64,000 nt of DNA from Pseudobacteroides sp035370245 (GCA_035370245.1 DAOOVO010000007.1:8556-72555); one strand, 5' to 3'; shown: positions 53,565-62,590, counted from the stretch's first letter. Translations and numbers: made by a program. Notes: generated by a model from the letters alone, not told the origin.

Positions 53565-55634
53565 ATGAGTATAGGTTTTGGCAGTATTGAAATTGCCAGG
53601 TCAGGTCTATTTGTTAATGAAAGAGGGTTGTCCGTTACAGGACATAATATATCCAATGTAAATACTCCAGGGTTTTCAAGACAGCAGGCAATACTCATGG
53701 ATTCTCTTTATTATAAGGATAGCGGCTTTGATATCGGATTAGGTGCGGATGTTCAAAAAATAAGACAGATAAGGCATATATTCCTTGACAATATATACAG
53801 AACTGAAATTGAAAGCCTTGGATATTGGGAAACAAGGGAAAAGACATTTAACGATGTACAGGCAATAATAGGAGAACCCATGAATAAAGGGCTTCAGTCT
53901 GTTATGAATGATTTCTGGAATTCCTGGCAGGAGCTTTCCAAAAATCCGGAAAGCCTTACAACAAGAGCTCTTACACGCCAAAGAGGTGAAACGTTGGTTC
54001 AATATATAAACCATTTGGGAAGTCAATTAGACAAGCTTCAAATGGATTTAGACTCGGAGATTAAGGTAAAGGTCCAGGAGATTAACAATATAACAATGAA
54101 TATTGCTGAGCTCAATATTAAAATTGTATCAGCGGAGGTTACAGGGGATAGTGCCAATGACTTAAGAGACCAGAGGAATCTGCTGCTAGATAGGATTTCC
54201 AAGCTTGCAGATTGTGTTATAAACGAAACATACGATGGACATATACAAGTGAGCATTGGAGGTTACCTTCTTGTCAACAAGGGTGAATATGAGAGACTGA
54301 CAACAGTTCAGAATGGTGTAGGAAGCATGTTTTGTACTGTTGCCCTCGAAGAAACAGGTATTGTGGTTCCCATAAAAGGCGGCATAATAAAAGGTCTCAT
54401 GGAATCAAGAGGAGAGGTAATCGGATCAATAGGAAGTTTTGGAAACGGTTCTCCAAATGACAAAATTGATCTGGTGTTTGCATTTAATATTGACGATAGT
54501 GCGGCAAGAAGAGATGAACTGTATGAAAATATTAATAAAATTGTAAACGAGTATACAAGCAGGGGTGTAGGAGTAAGGCTCGGCTATGTGACATTTGACA
54601 GTACGGGAATTACTACGCCTACCAAATTTGTTGGTTCAACCCTGGACTCCAATGGGGTATATGTACCGGATGTAGATGCTTTCAAGACTGAAATAGGTTA
54701 TTCTCCCCTTGGAACAGGTATAACATTTAATGATATTGTTGCGGAAGGCGTGGCAGTGCCGGCACTTTTAGATGCAAAGGATGCAGCAGATCAGGAAGAT
54801 GCATTGACAGAGTGGAGAAATGTATCGAGACAAATCATTATATATTCCAATAATAAAATAGATACAGATGGTTTAAATACTTTGGGTAATCAATTTAATA
54901 ACGACAGAATAAATTTAACGGTAATTTCCGATATATCCAATAAAAATGAATTAAAGAGTTTTATGGATATCAGCGGAGCCAAGTTTGTTGACAATGCAGC
55001 CTCTGCTTCCGAGATTATAGATAAAGTATCGGAAAGTGTAAGAAATAGCATATATGGAAATGAAATCTATTCAAATGATATAGTTTCAAATATCAAAAAC
55101 AGGCTAAACCTATTGGTAAATGCTTTAACAAGGGAAATTAACAGTATTCACAGATGCGGTTATACTTTAGACGGAATGGATGGAATCGATTTCTTTGTAC
55201 CCATCAATCCCTATTATCCCATGCAGATGGGAAATATAATGATCAATCCAAAGCTTTCGGATCTAGATAATATTGTTACATCGGAAAACGGAACTGTAGG
55301 AGACAATACAATTGCAGCAGCTATTTATGAACTAAGATACAAAGCTATGCTGGGGAATTCCACCAATATACAGAATTTTGATGATTACTACCGGACAATA
55401 GTGGGTGATATAGGAAACGGTGGAGCACAAGCACAAACATCAGCCATGGGACAGGTAAACCTTGTAAATGCTGCAGACAACGCAAGGCAGGCAATAATGA
55501 GTGTGTCCATGGATGAAGAAATGACCAGTATGATGAAGTATCAGCATGCATATAATGCAGCAGCTAGAGTATTAAACGTATTTGATGAAATGTTTGAGTC
55601 AATAATCAATAGAATGGGGCTTGTCGGTAGATAG
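53565..55634 (+). CDS. flgK: Flagellar hook-associated protein FlgK with inserted VWA-like domain
   Basis: A 689-residue FlgK homologue. Residues 1-290 match FlgK (FGSIEIARSGLFVNERGLSVTGHNISNVNTPGFSRQ; ANDLRDQRNLLLDRISKLADC; GIIKGLMESRGEVIGSIGSFG). The FlgK body resumes at about 493 (IKNRLNLLVNALTREINSIHRCGYTLDGMDGIDFF) and ends with the conserved SVSMDEEMTSMMKYQHAYNAAARVLNVFDEMFESIINRMG. Between them, residues 300-492 are an added alpha/beta domain resembling von Willebrand A: IDLVFAFNIDDSAARRDELYENI, then VRLGYVTFDST, then RQIIIYSNNK. The metal site is degenerate (DDSAA). It should form the hook-filament junction and display the extra domain outward. SD AGGAGG precedes the ATG. Confidence 0.92.
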   Translation: MSIGFGSIEIARSGLFVNERGLSVTGHNISNVNTPGFSRQQAILMDSLYYKDSGFDIGLGADVQKIRQIRHIFLDNIYRTEIESLGYWETREKTFNDVQAIIGEPMNKGLQSVMNDFWNSWQELSKNPESLTTRALTRQRGETLVQYINHLGSQLDKLQMDLDSEIKVKVQEINNITMNIAELNIKIVSAEVTGDSANDLRDQRNLLLDRISKLADCVINETYDGHIQVSIGGYLLVNKGEYERLTTVQNGVGSMFCTVALEETGIVVPIKGGIIKGLMESRGEVIGSIGSFGNGSPNDKIDLVFAFNIDDSAARRDELYENINKIVNEYTSRGVGVRLGYVTFDSTGITTPTKFVGSTLDSNGVYVPDVDAFKTEIGYSPLGTGITFNDIVAEGVAVPALLDAKDAADQEDALTEWRNVSRQIIIYSNNKIDTDGLNTLGNQFNNDRINLTVISDISNKNELKSFMDISGAKFVDNAASASEIIDKVSESVRNSIYGNEIYSNDIVSNIKNRLNLLVNALTREINSIHRCGYTLDGMDGIDFFVPINPYYPMQMGNIMINPKLSDLDNIVTSENGTVGDNTIAAAIYELRYKAMLGNSTNIQNFDDYYRTIVGDIGNGGAQAQTSAMGQVNLVNAADNARQAIMSVSMDEEMTSMMKYQHAYNAAARVLNVFDEMFESIINRMGLVGR

Positions 55635-55664
55635 GCTTAAAAAGACTTTTGGGAGGAAAGAAGC

Positions 55665-57329
55665 ATGAGTTCGTTTTTTGGTCTAAATGTAGCTTCAAAC
55701 GGATTATTTACAGCTCAAAGAGGCTTGGATGTGGTAAACCATAATATAAACAATGTCAATACTCCGGGATATTCAAGGCAAATGTCTGTACAAGAGGCGT
55801 TGCCTGCTATGTCTCTTTTTAATGGAACAGGTATGCTCGGCACAGGGTCACACTCTATAGCGGTTGAAAGGATTCATGATGATTATCTTGACTATAAATA
55901 CTGGGCTGAGAGCGATACATACGGAGAATGGTATGTTAAAGCCACTCTGATGTCGGATATAGAAAAAGCATTTAACGAACCTTCCGACAGCGGCTTTAAT
56001 GAAGTTATTAACAATTTCTTTACAGCTGTGCAGGAGCTTTCCAAAGACCCCAGCAGTCTTGCTGTAAGAAAGCTTTTAATAGGTGAAGGAGTGACTCTTT
56101 CAAAGTATTTTAATTCATTAGCAAACCACCTGGAAAAGCTTCAATCAGATATTAACTACAATGTAAAAATAAAAGTTGATGAAATAAATTCCTACGGAAA
56201 ACAGATACAACAGCTCAATAAACAGATATTTGCTGCCGAGCTTGACGGCAACAAGGCAAATGATTTAAGGGACCAAAGGACTTATCTTGTAGACAAGCTG
56301 TCAAAGCTTATAAACATAGAAGCATATGAGGTTAATGTTGGGCTTCTTCCAAACGGACAGGAAGAAAAACATTTTATGATAACAATTAATGGAAAAGCAT
56401 TTGTAGATCATGTGGATCTTACCCAATTAAAGGTTGAGCAGAGAGAAAAAAAGCTCAATGTGGAGGAAGACATAGAAAACCTTTATGATGTAGTGTGGGA
56501 AGACGGAAATTCACTGGAAGTCAGGGGCGGTGAATTGAAAGGTTATTTGGATATGAGAGACGGAAATGAAGGTGTTGACCAGGGAAATGGAGCATCGCCC
56601 AATTATAAAGGTGTACCCTTTTATATAAAAAAATTGAACGAATTTGTACGAAAGTTTGCTCTTGCAATAAATGAGGGGATTACTGTCCAGATTGACGGTT
56701 CAGGCAATGCGGTGTATTCAAAGACAGAATCGGGACATGCGGACGGTTATGGGCTACAAAAGCCTGGAGACACTGTGAGCCCCACAGGAATAAGGTTTTT
56801 TACCATGTCGGGCTGGTCAGATATTCAAAACAGAAAATCGGAGCTTTATACTTCCGAATTTATAGGAGGTGCAAAGACTGTAGATGAAATTGGAAACTTA
56901 TACAGCAAATTAACTGCAAAGAATTTTTCTGTAAGCGGGGATCTTATACATGATAAAAACAGTGAATATAATGTTGCGGCTTCTTCTGTTTCAGGACTAT
57001 CTGAAGACGGATCAAATCTTTTAAGAATTATAGATATGAGGCATAACGGACATCTTTTTATGGAAGGTGCTCCCGAGGATTTCATGAAATCATTGATATC
57101 CATAATGGGTATTGATGCACAGCAGGCGTATCAGTTTACCAATACACAGGAAGTAATAATAAATCAAATTATAAATAGAAGATTATCGGTTCAAGGAGTA
57201 TCTTTAAATGAAGAAATGGCAAACATGGTAAGGTACCAACATGCTTATACTGCTGCCGCAAAAATGATTTCTACTTTAGATGCAATATATGATACTTTGG
57301 TAAACCGTGTTGGAATTTCAGGAAGGTAG
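55665..57329 (+). CDS. flgK: Flagellar hook-associated protein FlgK, second copy
   Basis: A 554-residue canonical FlgK without the insert. The N-terminus (FFGLNVASNGLFTAQRGLDVVNHNINNVNTPGYSRQ), ANDLRDQRTYLVDKLSKLINIEA, GELKGYLDMRDG, and C-terminal SLNEEMANMVRYQHAYTAAAKMISTLDAIYDTLVNRVG are typical. It lies 30 bases after the first flgK and shares the same fold, so the two are tandem paralogues; one or both may sit at the hook-filament junction. Confidence 0.95.
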   Translation: MSSFFGLNVASNGLFTAQRGLDVVNHNINNVNTPGYSRQMSVQEALPAMSLFNGTGMLGTGSHSIAVERIHDDYLDYKYWAESDTYGEWYVKATLMSDIEKAFNEPSDSGFNEVINNFFTAVQELSKDPSSLAVRKLLIGEGVTLSKYFNSLANHLEKLQSDINYNVKIKVDEINSYGKQIQQLNKQIFAAELDGNKANDLRDQRTYLVDKLSKLINIEAYEVNVGLLPNGQEEKHFMITINGKAFVDHVDLTQLKVEQREKKLNVEEDIENLYDVVWEDGNSLEVRGGELKGYLDMRDGNEGVDQGNGASPNYKGVPFYIKKLNEFVRKFALAINEGITVQIDGSGNAVYSKTESGHADGYGLQKPGDTVSPTGIRFFTMSGWSDIQNRKSELYTSEFIGGAKTVDEIGNLYSKLTAKNFSVSGDLIHDKNSEYNVAASSVSGLSEDGSNLLRIIDMRHNGHLFMEGAPEDFMKSLISIMGIDAQQAYQFTNTQEVIINQIINRRLSVQGVSLNEEMANMVRYQHAYTAAAKMISTLDAIYDTLVNRVGISGR

Positions 57330-57338
57330 GGAATTTAA

Positions 57339-59003
57339 ATGAGAATAACAAATAACATGCTTATAAATAATATGATCGGGTATATTAGCGGAAACCTTAA
57401 CAGAATGGATAAGCTTCAGACCCAATTGGCTACCGGTAAAAAGATATCGGTGCCTTCTGATGACCCTATAGTTGCTGCAAAGGCTTTAAAACTTCGTACT
57501 GATGTTGCAGAAATAGATCAATTTAAAAGAAATGCCAACGATGCCGATTCATGGACCATGTTAACGGAAAATGCAATGGGTATGCTGGTTGATGTGCTGC
57601 AAAGAGCAAGGGAATTGGCTGTGCAGGGGGCAAATGGCACTTTGACAGCAGAGGACAAAGGCAAAATACAAAAGGAAATTGAGCAGCTCAAAGAGCAAGT
57701 GATCCATATAGCAAACACAACATATGCCGGTAGATATGTTTTTTCGGGACATGCTACCGATATACCCCTTATAAGTGAAGACGGTACATACAACGTATCT
57801 GTTGCATCAGAGGAAACAGCAATAATAAAGAGCGGATTGATAGATCTTTCTAAAGTACCGGTTGATAATACATCTACAAACCTGTCATTTCAAATAAGCC
57901 TTGACGGTACAAACTACTATGATATACCTCTGCCTGCAAAGAATTATGACGGAATTGCCAATACATTAGACGACATGGCATTTGATATACAGTCCGTTAT
58001 CAATTCTTATGCCGACCTTGAAAACATAGAAGTAAAAAATAATGCCGGAAGGCTTGAGTTTTCTTTGAAAAATACCACAGATTCTAATGGAAACAGGGTG
58101 AGGATGTATTTAAAGAAGGGAGAACCCGAAGACCTTCTTGATGAAATAAAGATAAAAACAGATCCTGTAAACAACATAACCGTATCTAAAAAGGAAGACA
58201 TCATCTATCAAATAGGAATAAGTGACAATCTCAATATAAATGTTTTGGGAACTCAGCTTTTTGGGTCGGGCACAAAAGGTGATATGGGTGACTTCCTGAT
58301 TTATATGAATAGATTTATCGATGCGTTGGCACGTACTGATGACAATTCATTTATTTCAGGGCAAAAAATTGATGCAAGCAGTACCAATCCTCTTGTGCTT
58401 AAGCAGAACAACCAATTTAAAATTAAAGTTGATGGCATGCCGGATTATGTAACTATCACTATACCTGATCCGGGGGATTACACATATGACGGAACACCGG
58501 GAAAAACATTGAATGACCTGGTAAGCGGAATTCAGGCTGCAATTGATTCCGAGCCCGAACTGGCGGCTGCTAATGTTAAAGTAATAAATGATAACGGCAG
58601 ATTGGTGTTTTCAGTGGAGGGAGACAGAAAAATTACCCTTATGGACGGACCTGCCATTAACAATGCACTAAGTGCTCTTAAAATATATACTAATCTTGAC
58701 GGAACAGTAACCTCCCAAAAAAGTCAAGAGGGTATAAGCAATTCAATAACTGAAATGAGTGTTTTATTGGACAGGGTTATAAGCATCCGCTCCGACATTG
58801 GGGCAAGGACGAACAGAATTGAACTGACATTGAACAGGCTTCAAAGCGACACTGTGAACTTTACTCAACTTATGAGCCAAAATGAAGATGTGGATATGGC
58901 GGAAACAATTATGAATCTTAAGAATGAAGAAAATGTGTATAAAGCTTCCTTAGAAGGCGGAGCAAGGATTATACAGCCGACTTTGATGGACTTTTTAAGA
59001 TAA
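57339..59003 (+). CDS. flgL: Flagellar hook-associated protein FlgL
   Basis: A 554-residue FlgL (HAP3), the second junction protein between hook and filament. The N-terminus MRITNNMLINNMIGYISGNLNRMDKLQTQLATGKKISVPSDDP and C-terminus TQLMSQNEDVDMAETIMNLKNEENVYKASLEGGARIIQPTLMDFLR are diagnostic. It is longer than the usual about 300 residues, owing to a central beta-rich expansion (about 150-450) with two FlgL/flagellin-hypervariable-like repeats (each with a ...DGIANTLDDMAFDIQSVINS type helix). The expansion will decorate the junction surface. Confidence 0.93.
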   Translation: MRITNNMLINNMIGYISGNLNRMDKLQTQLATGKKISVPSDDPIVAAKALKLRTDVAEIDQFKRNANDADSWTMLTENAMGMLVDVLQRARELAVQGANGTLTAEDKGKIQKEIEQLKEQVIHIANTTYAGRYVFSGHATDIPLISEDGTYNVSVASEETAIIKSGLIDLSKVPVDNTSTNLSFQISLDGTNYYDIPLPAKNYDGIANTLDDMAFDIQSVINSYADLENIEVKNNAGRLEFSLKNTTDSNGNRVRMYLKKGEPEDLLDEIKIKTDPVNNITVSKKEDIIYQIGISDNLNINVLGTQLFGSGTKGDMGDFLIYMNRFIDALARTDDNSFISGQKIDASSTNPLVLKQNNQFKIKVDGMPDYVTITIPDPGDYTYDGTPGKTLNDLVSGIQAAIDSEPELAAANVKVINDNGRLVFSVEGDRKITLMDGPAINNALSALKIYTNLDGTVTSQKSQEGISNSITEMSVLLDRVISIRSDIGARTNRIELTLNRLQSDTVNFTQLMSQNEDVDMAETIMNLKNEENVYKASLEGGARIIQPTLMDFLR

Positions 59004-59069
59004 TTTAAAGATAAATAATTAGATAATTTATGAAACAAGCGTATTAAGAAGTGGGATTGATGGTGCAAT

Positions 59070-59648
59070 ATGGGTTTGGAAATGAGTCAAACATATGCAA
59101 GAATTGGTATTGAGAGTACTCGAGCCAGTCTTGAAATGAAAACTAAAAATGCGGTATTGGAGCTTGACAGCAAGGAGCCTAAAATCAATATTCGGACAGA
59201 GCTTCCTAAGGTGGAGATAGACCAGTATGAATGCTTTGCCAGTGCCGGACTTAAAAAGCCCCTTGATTTAACTAAGGAATTTGCTCAAAGGGGATATCAG
59301 GCTGTCCTTGAATATATAGGAAAGACAGCAGAGGACGGAGATATGCTTGCTGCAATTGAAAAAAGCCGTAGAGTTATTACTGAGATAGCTGCAAGGGATT
59401 TTTACACTCAGCATGAGTTCGGTATGGTCACAATGCCTTCAGTGAGACCGACCATCACAGTGACAGGCTCTTTGGAAATTGAAGCGGAGAGAACTGCTGA
59501 AGGAGTAAATAATGGTGTTGACGGGACATATATTCCGGCTGAGTTGGATATGAAATATGTTCCGGGAATGATTAGAATTTATATGGAGCAATATGCTTCA
59601 GTCAATATAAAATATATACCTGAAAACAAAATTGATGAAAAGGTATAA
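59070..59648 (+). CDS. yviE: DUF6470 protein (YviE-like)
   Basis: A 192-residue protein of the DUF6470 family, found between flgL and fliW in Firmicutes. The opening SQTYARIGIESTRASLEMKTKNAVLELDSKEPKINI and the IDQYECFASAGLKKPLDLTKEFAQRGYQAVLEYIGKTAEDGD region are typical. The role is unknown. It has no signal peptide. I keep the ATG at 59070; a second ATG four codons in is possible. Confidence 0.85.
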   Translation: MGLEMSQTYARIGIESTRASLEMKTKNAVLELDSKEPKINIRTELPKVEIDQYECFASAGLKKPLDLTKEFAQRGYQAVLEYIGKTAEDGDMLAAIEKSRRVITEIAARDFYTQHEFGMVTMPSVRPTITVTGSLEIEAERTAEGVNNGVDGTYIPAELDMKYVPGMIRIYMEQYASVNIKYIPENKIDEKV

Positions 59649-59687
59649 ATTTAATGAATAATTATTATTGTTGTAAAATTATTGTAA

Positions 59688-59734
59688 CGGGCCTCCATTA
59701 ATGATAAAATAGAGTTAATTATCATATGGGCCCG
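59688..59734 (+). other. Bulged hairpin before fliW
   Basis: CGGGCC and TAATGATAA at the left pair with TTATCAT and GGCCCG at the right, with bulges, ending 16 bases before the fliW ribosome site. It could modulate fliW translation. Confidence 0.5.
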
Positions 59735-59759
59735 ACAATCAAACTGAGGAGGAAGGTTA

Positions 59760-60206
59760 ATGCTTATTGATACCAGGCATTTCGGGCAGATTGAGATTAA
59801 TGAAGAAGGCATAATTGATTTTCCGGAAGGATTACCGGGCTTTGAGTATGTTAAAAAATTCGTTTTGCTGTCCAATTCGGATGAAGATAATGTTTTCTGG
59901 TGGCTGCAAAGTGTAGATAAGCCGGATTTGGCTTTTGTTGTGATTGATCCTAAATATATCAAAGAGGATTATGAAGTGGATGTTCCGGATGGAGAGGTTG
60001 AAGTTCTGAATATAGATGAAAAATGCGATATAACAGTACTGAGTATTGTGGTGGTTCCGGAAGATATTACGCAGATGACTGCCAATTTAAAAGCACCCAT
60101 AATCATCAATAATACAAATAAAAAAGGTAAGCAGGTTGTTTTGGATTGCAAGGACTATAGCATTAAGCACTATGTATTGCAGGAACTCAAACAAAGGGGA
60201 GGATGA
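59760..60206 (+). CDS. fliW: Flagellar assembly factor FliW
   Basis: A 148-residue FliW that binds flagellin and the regulator CsrA. The characteristic segments are INEEGIIDFPEGLPGFEYVKKFVLL, FWWLQSVDKPDLAFVVIDP and VVVPEDITQMTANLKAPIIINNTNKKGKQVVLDCKDYSIKHYVL. GAGGAGG precedes the ATG. It ends four bases before csrA, so the pair is coupled. Confidence 0.97.
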   Translation: MLIDTRHFGQIEINEEGIIDFPEGLPGFEYVKKFVLLSNSDEDNVFWWLQSVDKPDLAFVVIDPKYIKEDYEVDVPDGEVEVLNIDEKCDITVLSIVVVPEDITQMTANLKAPIIINNTNKKGKQVVLDCKDYSIKHYVLQELKQRGG

Positions 60207-60210
60207 ATTA

Positions 60211-60438
60211 GTGCTGGTACTTACTAGAAAAAAAGAACAAACAATAATAATAGGGGATAATATTGAGATAACCATTGTTGATATACAGGGGGATCAAGTA
60301 AGAATAGGTATTAATGCACCAAAAAATATAACTATTCACAGAAAAGAGGTTTATCTGGAAATACAAGATGAGAATAGAAGAGCTGCAGACTTTAAAGGGC
60401 TGCCTGACAATAGGTTGCTCGGGAGAAAAGATAAGTAG
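60211..60438 (+). CDS. csrA: Carbon storage/translational regulator CsrA
   Basis: A 75-residue CsrA with the core VLVLTRKKEQTIIIGDNIEITIVDIQGDQVRIGINAPKNITIHRKEVYLEIQDEN, including the RNA-binding first and last strands. It should repress flagellin translation and is itself held by FliW. The start is the GTG at 60211 after GGGGAGG; longer frames have no site. Confidence 0.97.
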   Translation: MLVLTRKKEQTIIIGDNIEITIVDIQGDQVRIGINAPKNITIHRKEVYLEIQDENRRAADFKGLPDNRLLGRKDK

Positions 60439-60465
60439 TATTACAGCATATAAATTGCAAGAGAG

Positions 60466-60500
60466 TGGGTACGACATTTGTACCCATTATTTATTTTTAT
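60466..60500 (+). terminator. Terminator after csrA
   Basis: TGGGTAC pairs with GTACCCA around seven bases and is followed by a T-rich stretch TTATTTATTTTTATT. It separates the fliW-csrA unit from flagellin. Confidence 0.75.
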
Positions 60501-60567
60501 TCTTCACATAAATGTTACTATGTAAAAATTTCAATAATAATTTAAATAAAATTATCAATTATTCTAT

Positions 60568-60594
60568 TAAGTAAACTCAAAATTTATTCGATAT
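60568..60594 (+). promoter_or_regulatory. Sigma-D-like promoter of flagellin
   Basis: TAAG, 15 bases, TTCGATAT. The spacing is exact for sigma-D; the -10 keeps CGATAT of GCCGATAT. The expected start is about 60601. Confidence 0.7.
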
Positions 60595-60609
60595 ATATTG
60601 TGAAGGAAA

Positions 60610-60661
60610 TTTCAATAAGTATTTAGCTAGGCTTACCCGGGTAGTTGAATACTTATTGAAA
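60610..60661 (+). promoter_or_regulatory. 5' stem-loop of the flagellin leader
   Basis: Two perfect 14-base arms (TTTCAATAAGTATT and its complement) enclose a 24-base loop containing the palindrome TACCCGGGTA. It lies close to the expected 5' end of the transcript and could protect the mRNA from decay. Confidence 0.75.
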
Positions 60662-60668
60662 AATAATA

Positions 60669-60708
60669 GGGGAAAGGATTCCCTAAAATCAACAAAATCA
60701 AGGAGGAG
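60669..60708 (+). promoter_or_regulatory. Putative CsrA-binding sites in the flagellin leader
   Basis: GGGAA (60670-60674) pairs with TTCCC (60679-60683), leaving AGGA in a four-base loop, the preferred CsrA display. A second GGA site is the ribosome site AAGGAGGAG at 60700-60708. Two sites, one over the ribosome site, match the known CsrA repression of flagellin in Bacillus. Confidence 0.8.
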
Positions 60709-60714
60709 TTTATT

Positions 60715-62517
60715 ATGAGAATAAACCACAATATCGCATCTCTTAATACTTACCGTCAATTGACAATGAACAATACCAACAGTACAAAATCATTGGAAAA
60801 ACTGTCTTCCGGATACAGAATCAATCGTGCCGGAGACGACGCTGCAGGTCTTGCCATAAGTGAAAAAATGAGAGGTCAGATCAGAGGTCTGGATCAGGCA
60901 TCAAGAAACTCACAGGATGCCATATCATTGATTCAAACCGCAGAAGGTGCATTAAATGAAACACACAGCATTCTGCAGAGAATGAGAGAACTTGCAGTAC
61001 AGGCAGCAAACGACACCAATACTGAAGACGATAGAGGCGAAATCCAGAAAGAAATAAATCAGTTGACATCCGAAATCAATAGAATAGGAAATACAACTGA
61101 ATTCAACACAATGAAGCTTCTAAACGGCGACAGAGCGATAGTTACAACACAAGCTGCTTCAACTGAAGAAATAACTAAAGTTATTGATGAAGGTACAGGT
61201 GGAAATATAACACTCACAAGGTCTTTGGGTATTACAATTAGTGGATCGGAAGAAGCATGGCAGAAAGCAATTGCCAATGGTATTGAAATAGGAACAGACC
61301 CATCTGCAAATGAAGCAATCGACTGGAAAGACATTGATTTAAATGAAGCTGCTACAGTAACCCTTGACAAAGCTGCAAACGGTGACCTGAAAATTACAAT
61401 AGTAGCAACAGGAAGTACAACACCAAATGAATATAATTATGAAACTACTATCACAGCAGATGCTATGAAAGCAGCAGCGGTAAATGGTGTATATTCAGCC
61501 CAGTTCCACGGAGTATCCTTTGATCTTGATGTTGCTGAGTTTGAAAAAGCAGGTGCATCAAACCTTGAATTGGATTTCCAGGCTGCATTTGCCGCTACTG
61601 ATACCGATGTGACGGGAACATTTGCGTTAAAGAATGACTATGATTCTGGAGCAGCACAATTTAACACATTTACAATTGACGGAACCAATGCTGCTTTAGC
61701 CGGCGTTGCATATTTGGAAATTGAATTAGATAATGGTAATAATCAAATTATTATTAAAGGTTATGCTGCTAACAAAACAGATGTATTATTGAATGATGTA
61801 ATTACACCGGATACTTTACCGGGAACTGCAGGAGATAAATTTGCATACGAAGAGAATGGTATATCCTTTGAATTTGAACTGGTTGCACAACCAGATGGCA
61901 CTGATATTACTGCTTTCAAAACTAATTTAATAGATATATCAGGTTTAGCTGCAAGTCTTAAAGATGAAACTACGACAGTACCTGGAGCTATTACAGTTGT
62001 ATCAGACAAATCATTGATAATGCAGATTGGTGCCAATACAGGCCAATCCATGGCTATTGATATATCGGATATGCGTTCGAAAGCATTAGGTATTTCATCA
62101 GATACAGCAGGTGCGACTAAAACTGTTAAAGATAGCATGGGTCTTGACGCTACAGCAAAATACACAGCAATTGCTAATGTAACTAAAGGAACTGACAATG
62201 AAGCTATAGAATATGCACTTGATGTTTCAACATCTGCAAATGCATCAGCAGCAATTAAAGTCCTTGATGAAAGTATAGCTGCTGTTTCAAGTGAAAGATC
62301 CAAACTTGGTGCTATACAGAACAGACTCGAACACACCATCAATAACCTCGGTACTTCAAGTGAAAACTTGACAGCTGCAGAAAGTCGTATCCGTGATGTA
62401 GACATGGCTAAGGAAATGATGGAGTTCACAAAGAACAACATCCTTACCCAGGCTGCTCAGGCTATGCTGGCTCAGGCCAACCAACAACCACAGGGAGTAT
62501 TGCAGCTCCTCAGATAA
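60715..62517 (+). CDS. hag: Flagellin
   Basis: A 600-residue flagellin. The conserved N-terminal D0/D1 (MRINHNIASLNTYRQLTMNN...SGYRINRAGDDAAGLAISEKMRGQIRGLDQASRNSQDAISLIQTAEGAL) spans about 1-140, and the C-terminal D1/D0 (AIKVLDESIAAVSSERSKLGAIQNRLEHTINNL...FTKNNILTQAAQAMLAQANQQPQGVLQLLR) about 505-600. The central about 365 residues, rich in Thr, Ala, Asp and Asn, are variable and face outward; lysines there are likely methylated by the downstream FliB. SD AAGGAGGAG precedes the ATG. Confidence 0.98.
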   Translation: MRINHNIASLNTYRQLTMNNTNSTKSLEKLSSGYRINRAGDDAAGLAISEKMRGQIRGLDQASRNSQDAISLIQTAEGALNETHSILQRMRELAVQAANDTNTEDDRGEIQKEINQLTSEINRIGNTTEFNTMKLLNGDRAIVTTQAASTEEITKVIDEGTGGNITLTRSLGITISGSEEAWQKAIANGIEIGTDPSANEAIDWKDIDLNEAATVTLDKAANGDLKITIVATGSTTPNEYNYETTITADAMKAAAVNGVYSAQFHGVSFDLDVAEFEKAGASNLELDFQAAFAATDTDVTGTFALKNDYDSGAAQFNTFTIDGTNAALAGVAYLEIELDNGNNQIIIKGYAANKTDVLLNDVITPDTLPGTAGDKFAYEENGISFEFELVAQPDGTDITAFKTNLIDISGLAASLKDETTTVPGAITVVSDKSLIMQIGANTGQSMAIDISDMRSKALGISSDTAGATKTVKDSMGLDATAKYTAIANVTKGTDNEAIEYALDVSTSANASAAIKVLDESIAAVSSERSKLGAIQNRLEHTINNLGTSSENLTAAESRIRDVDMAKEMMEFTKNNILTQAAQAMLAQANQQPQGVLQLLR

Positions 62518-62528
62518 TATATATTTGC

Positions 62529-62590
62529 AAGCTTCACAAAGGGGTAGAGGAATTTTTCCTCCGCCTCTTTATCTTTGTGTAAAGCTTTTT
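62529..62590 (+). terminator. Flagellin terminator
   Basis: An extended stem (AAGCTTCACAAAG with CTTTGTGTAAAGCTT) carries an inner hairpin (AGAGGAA with TTCCTC) and is followed by TTTTTC. Confidence 0.85.

Noticed and set aside
61761..62441. 226-codon open frame antisense to flagellin
   Set aside because: It mirrors the conserved flagellin C-terminus codon by codon, with no ribosome site or family likeness.
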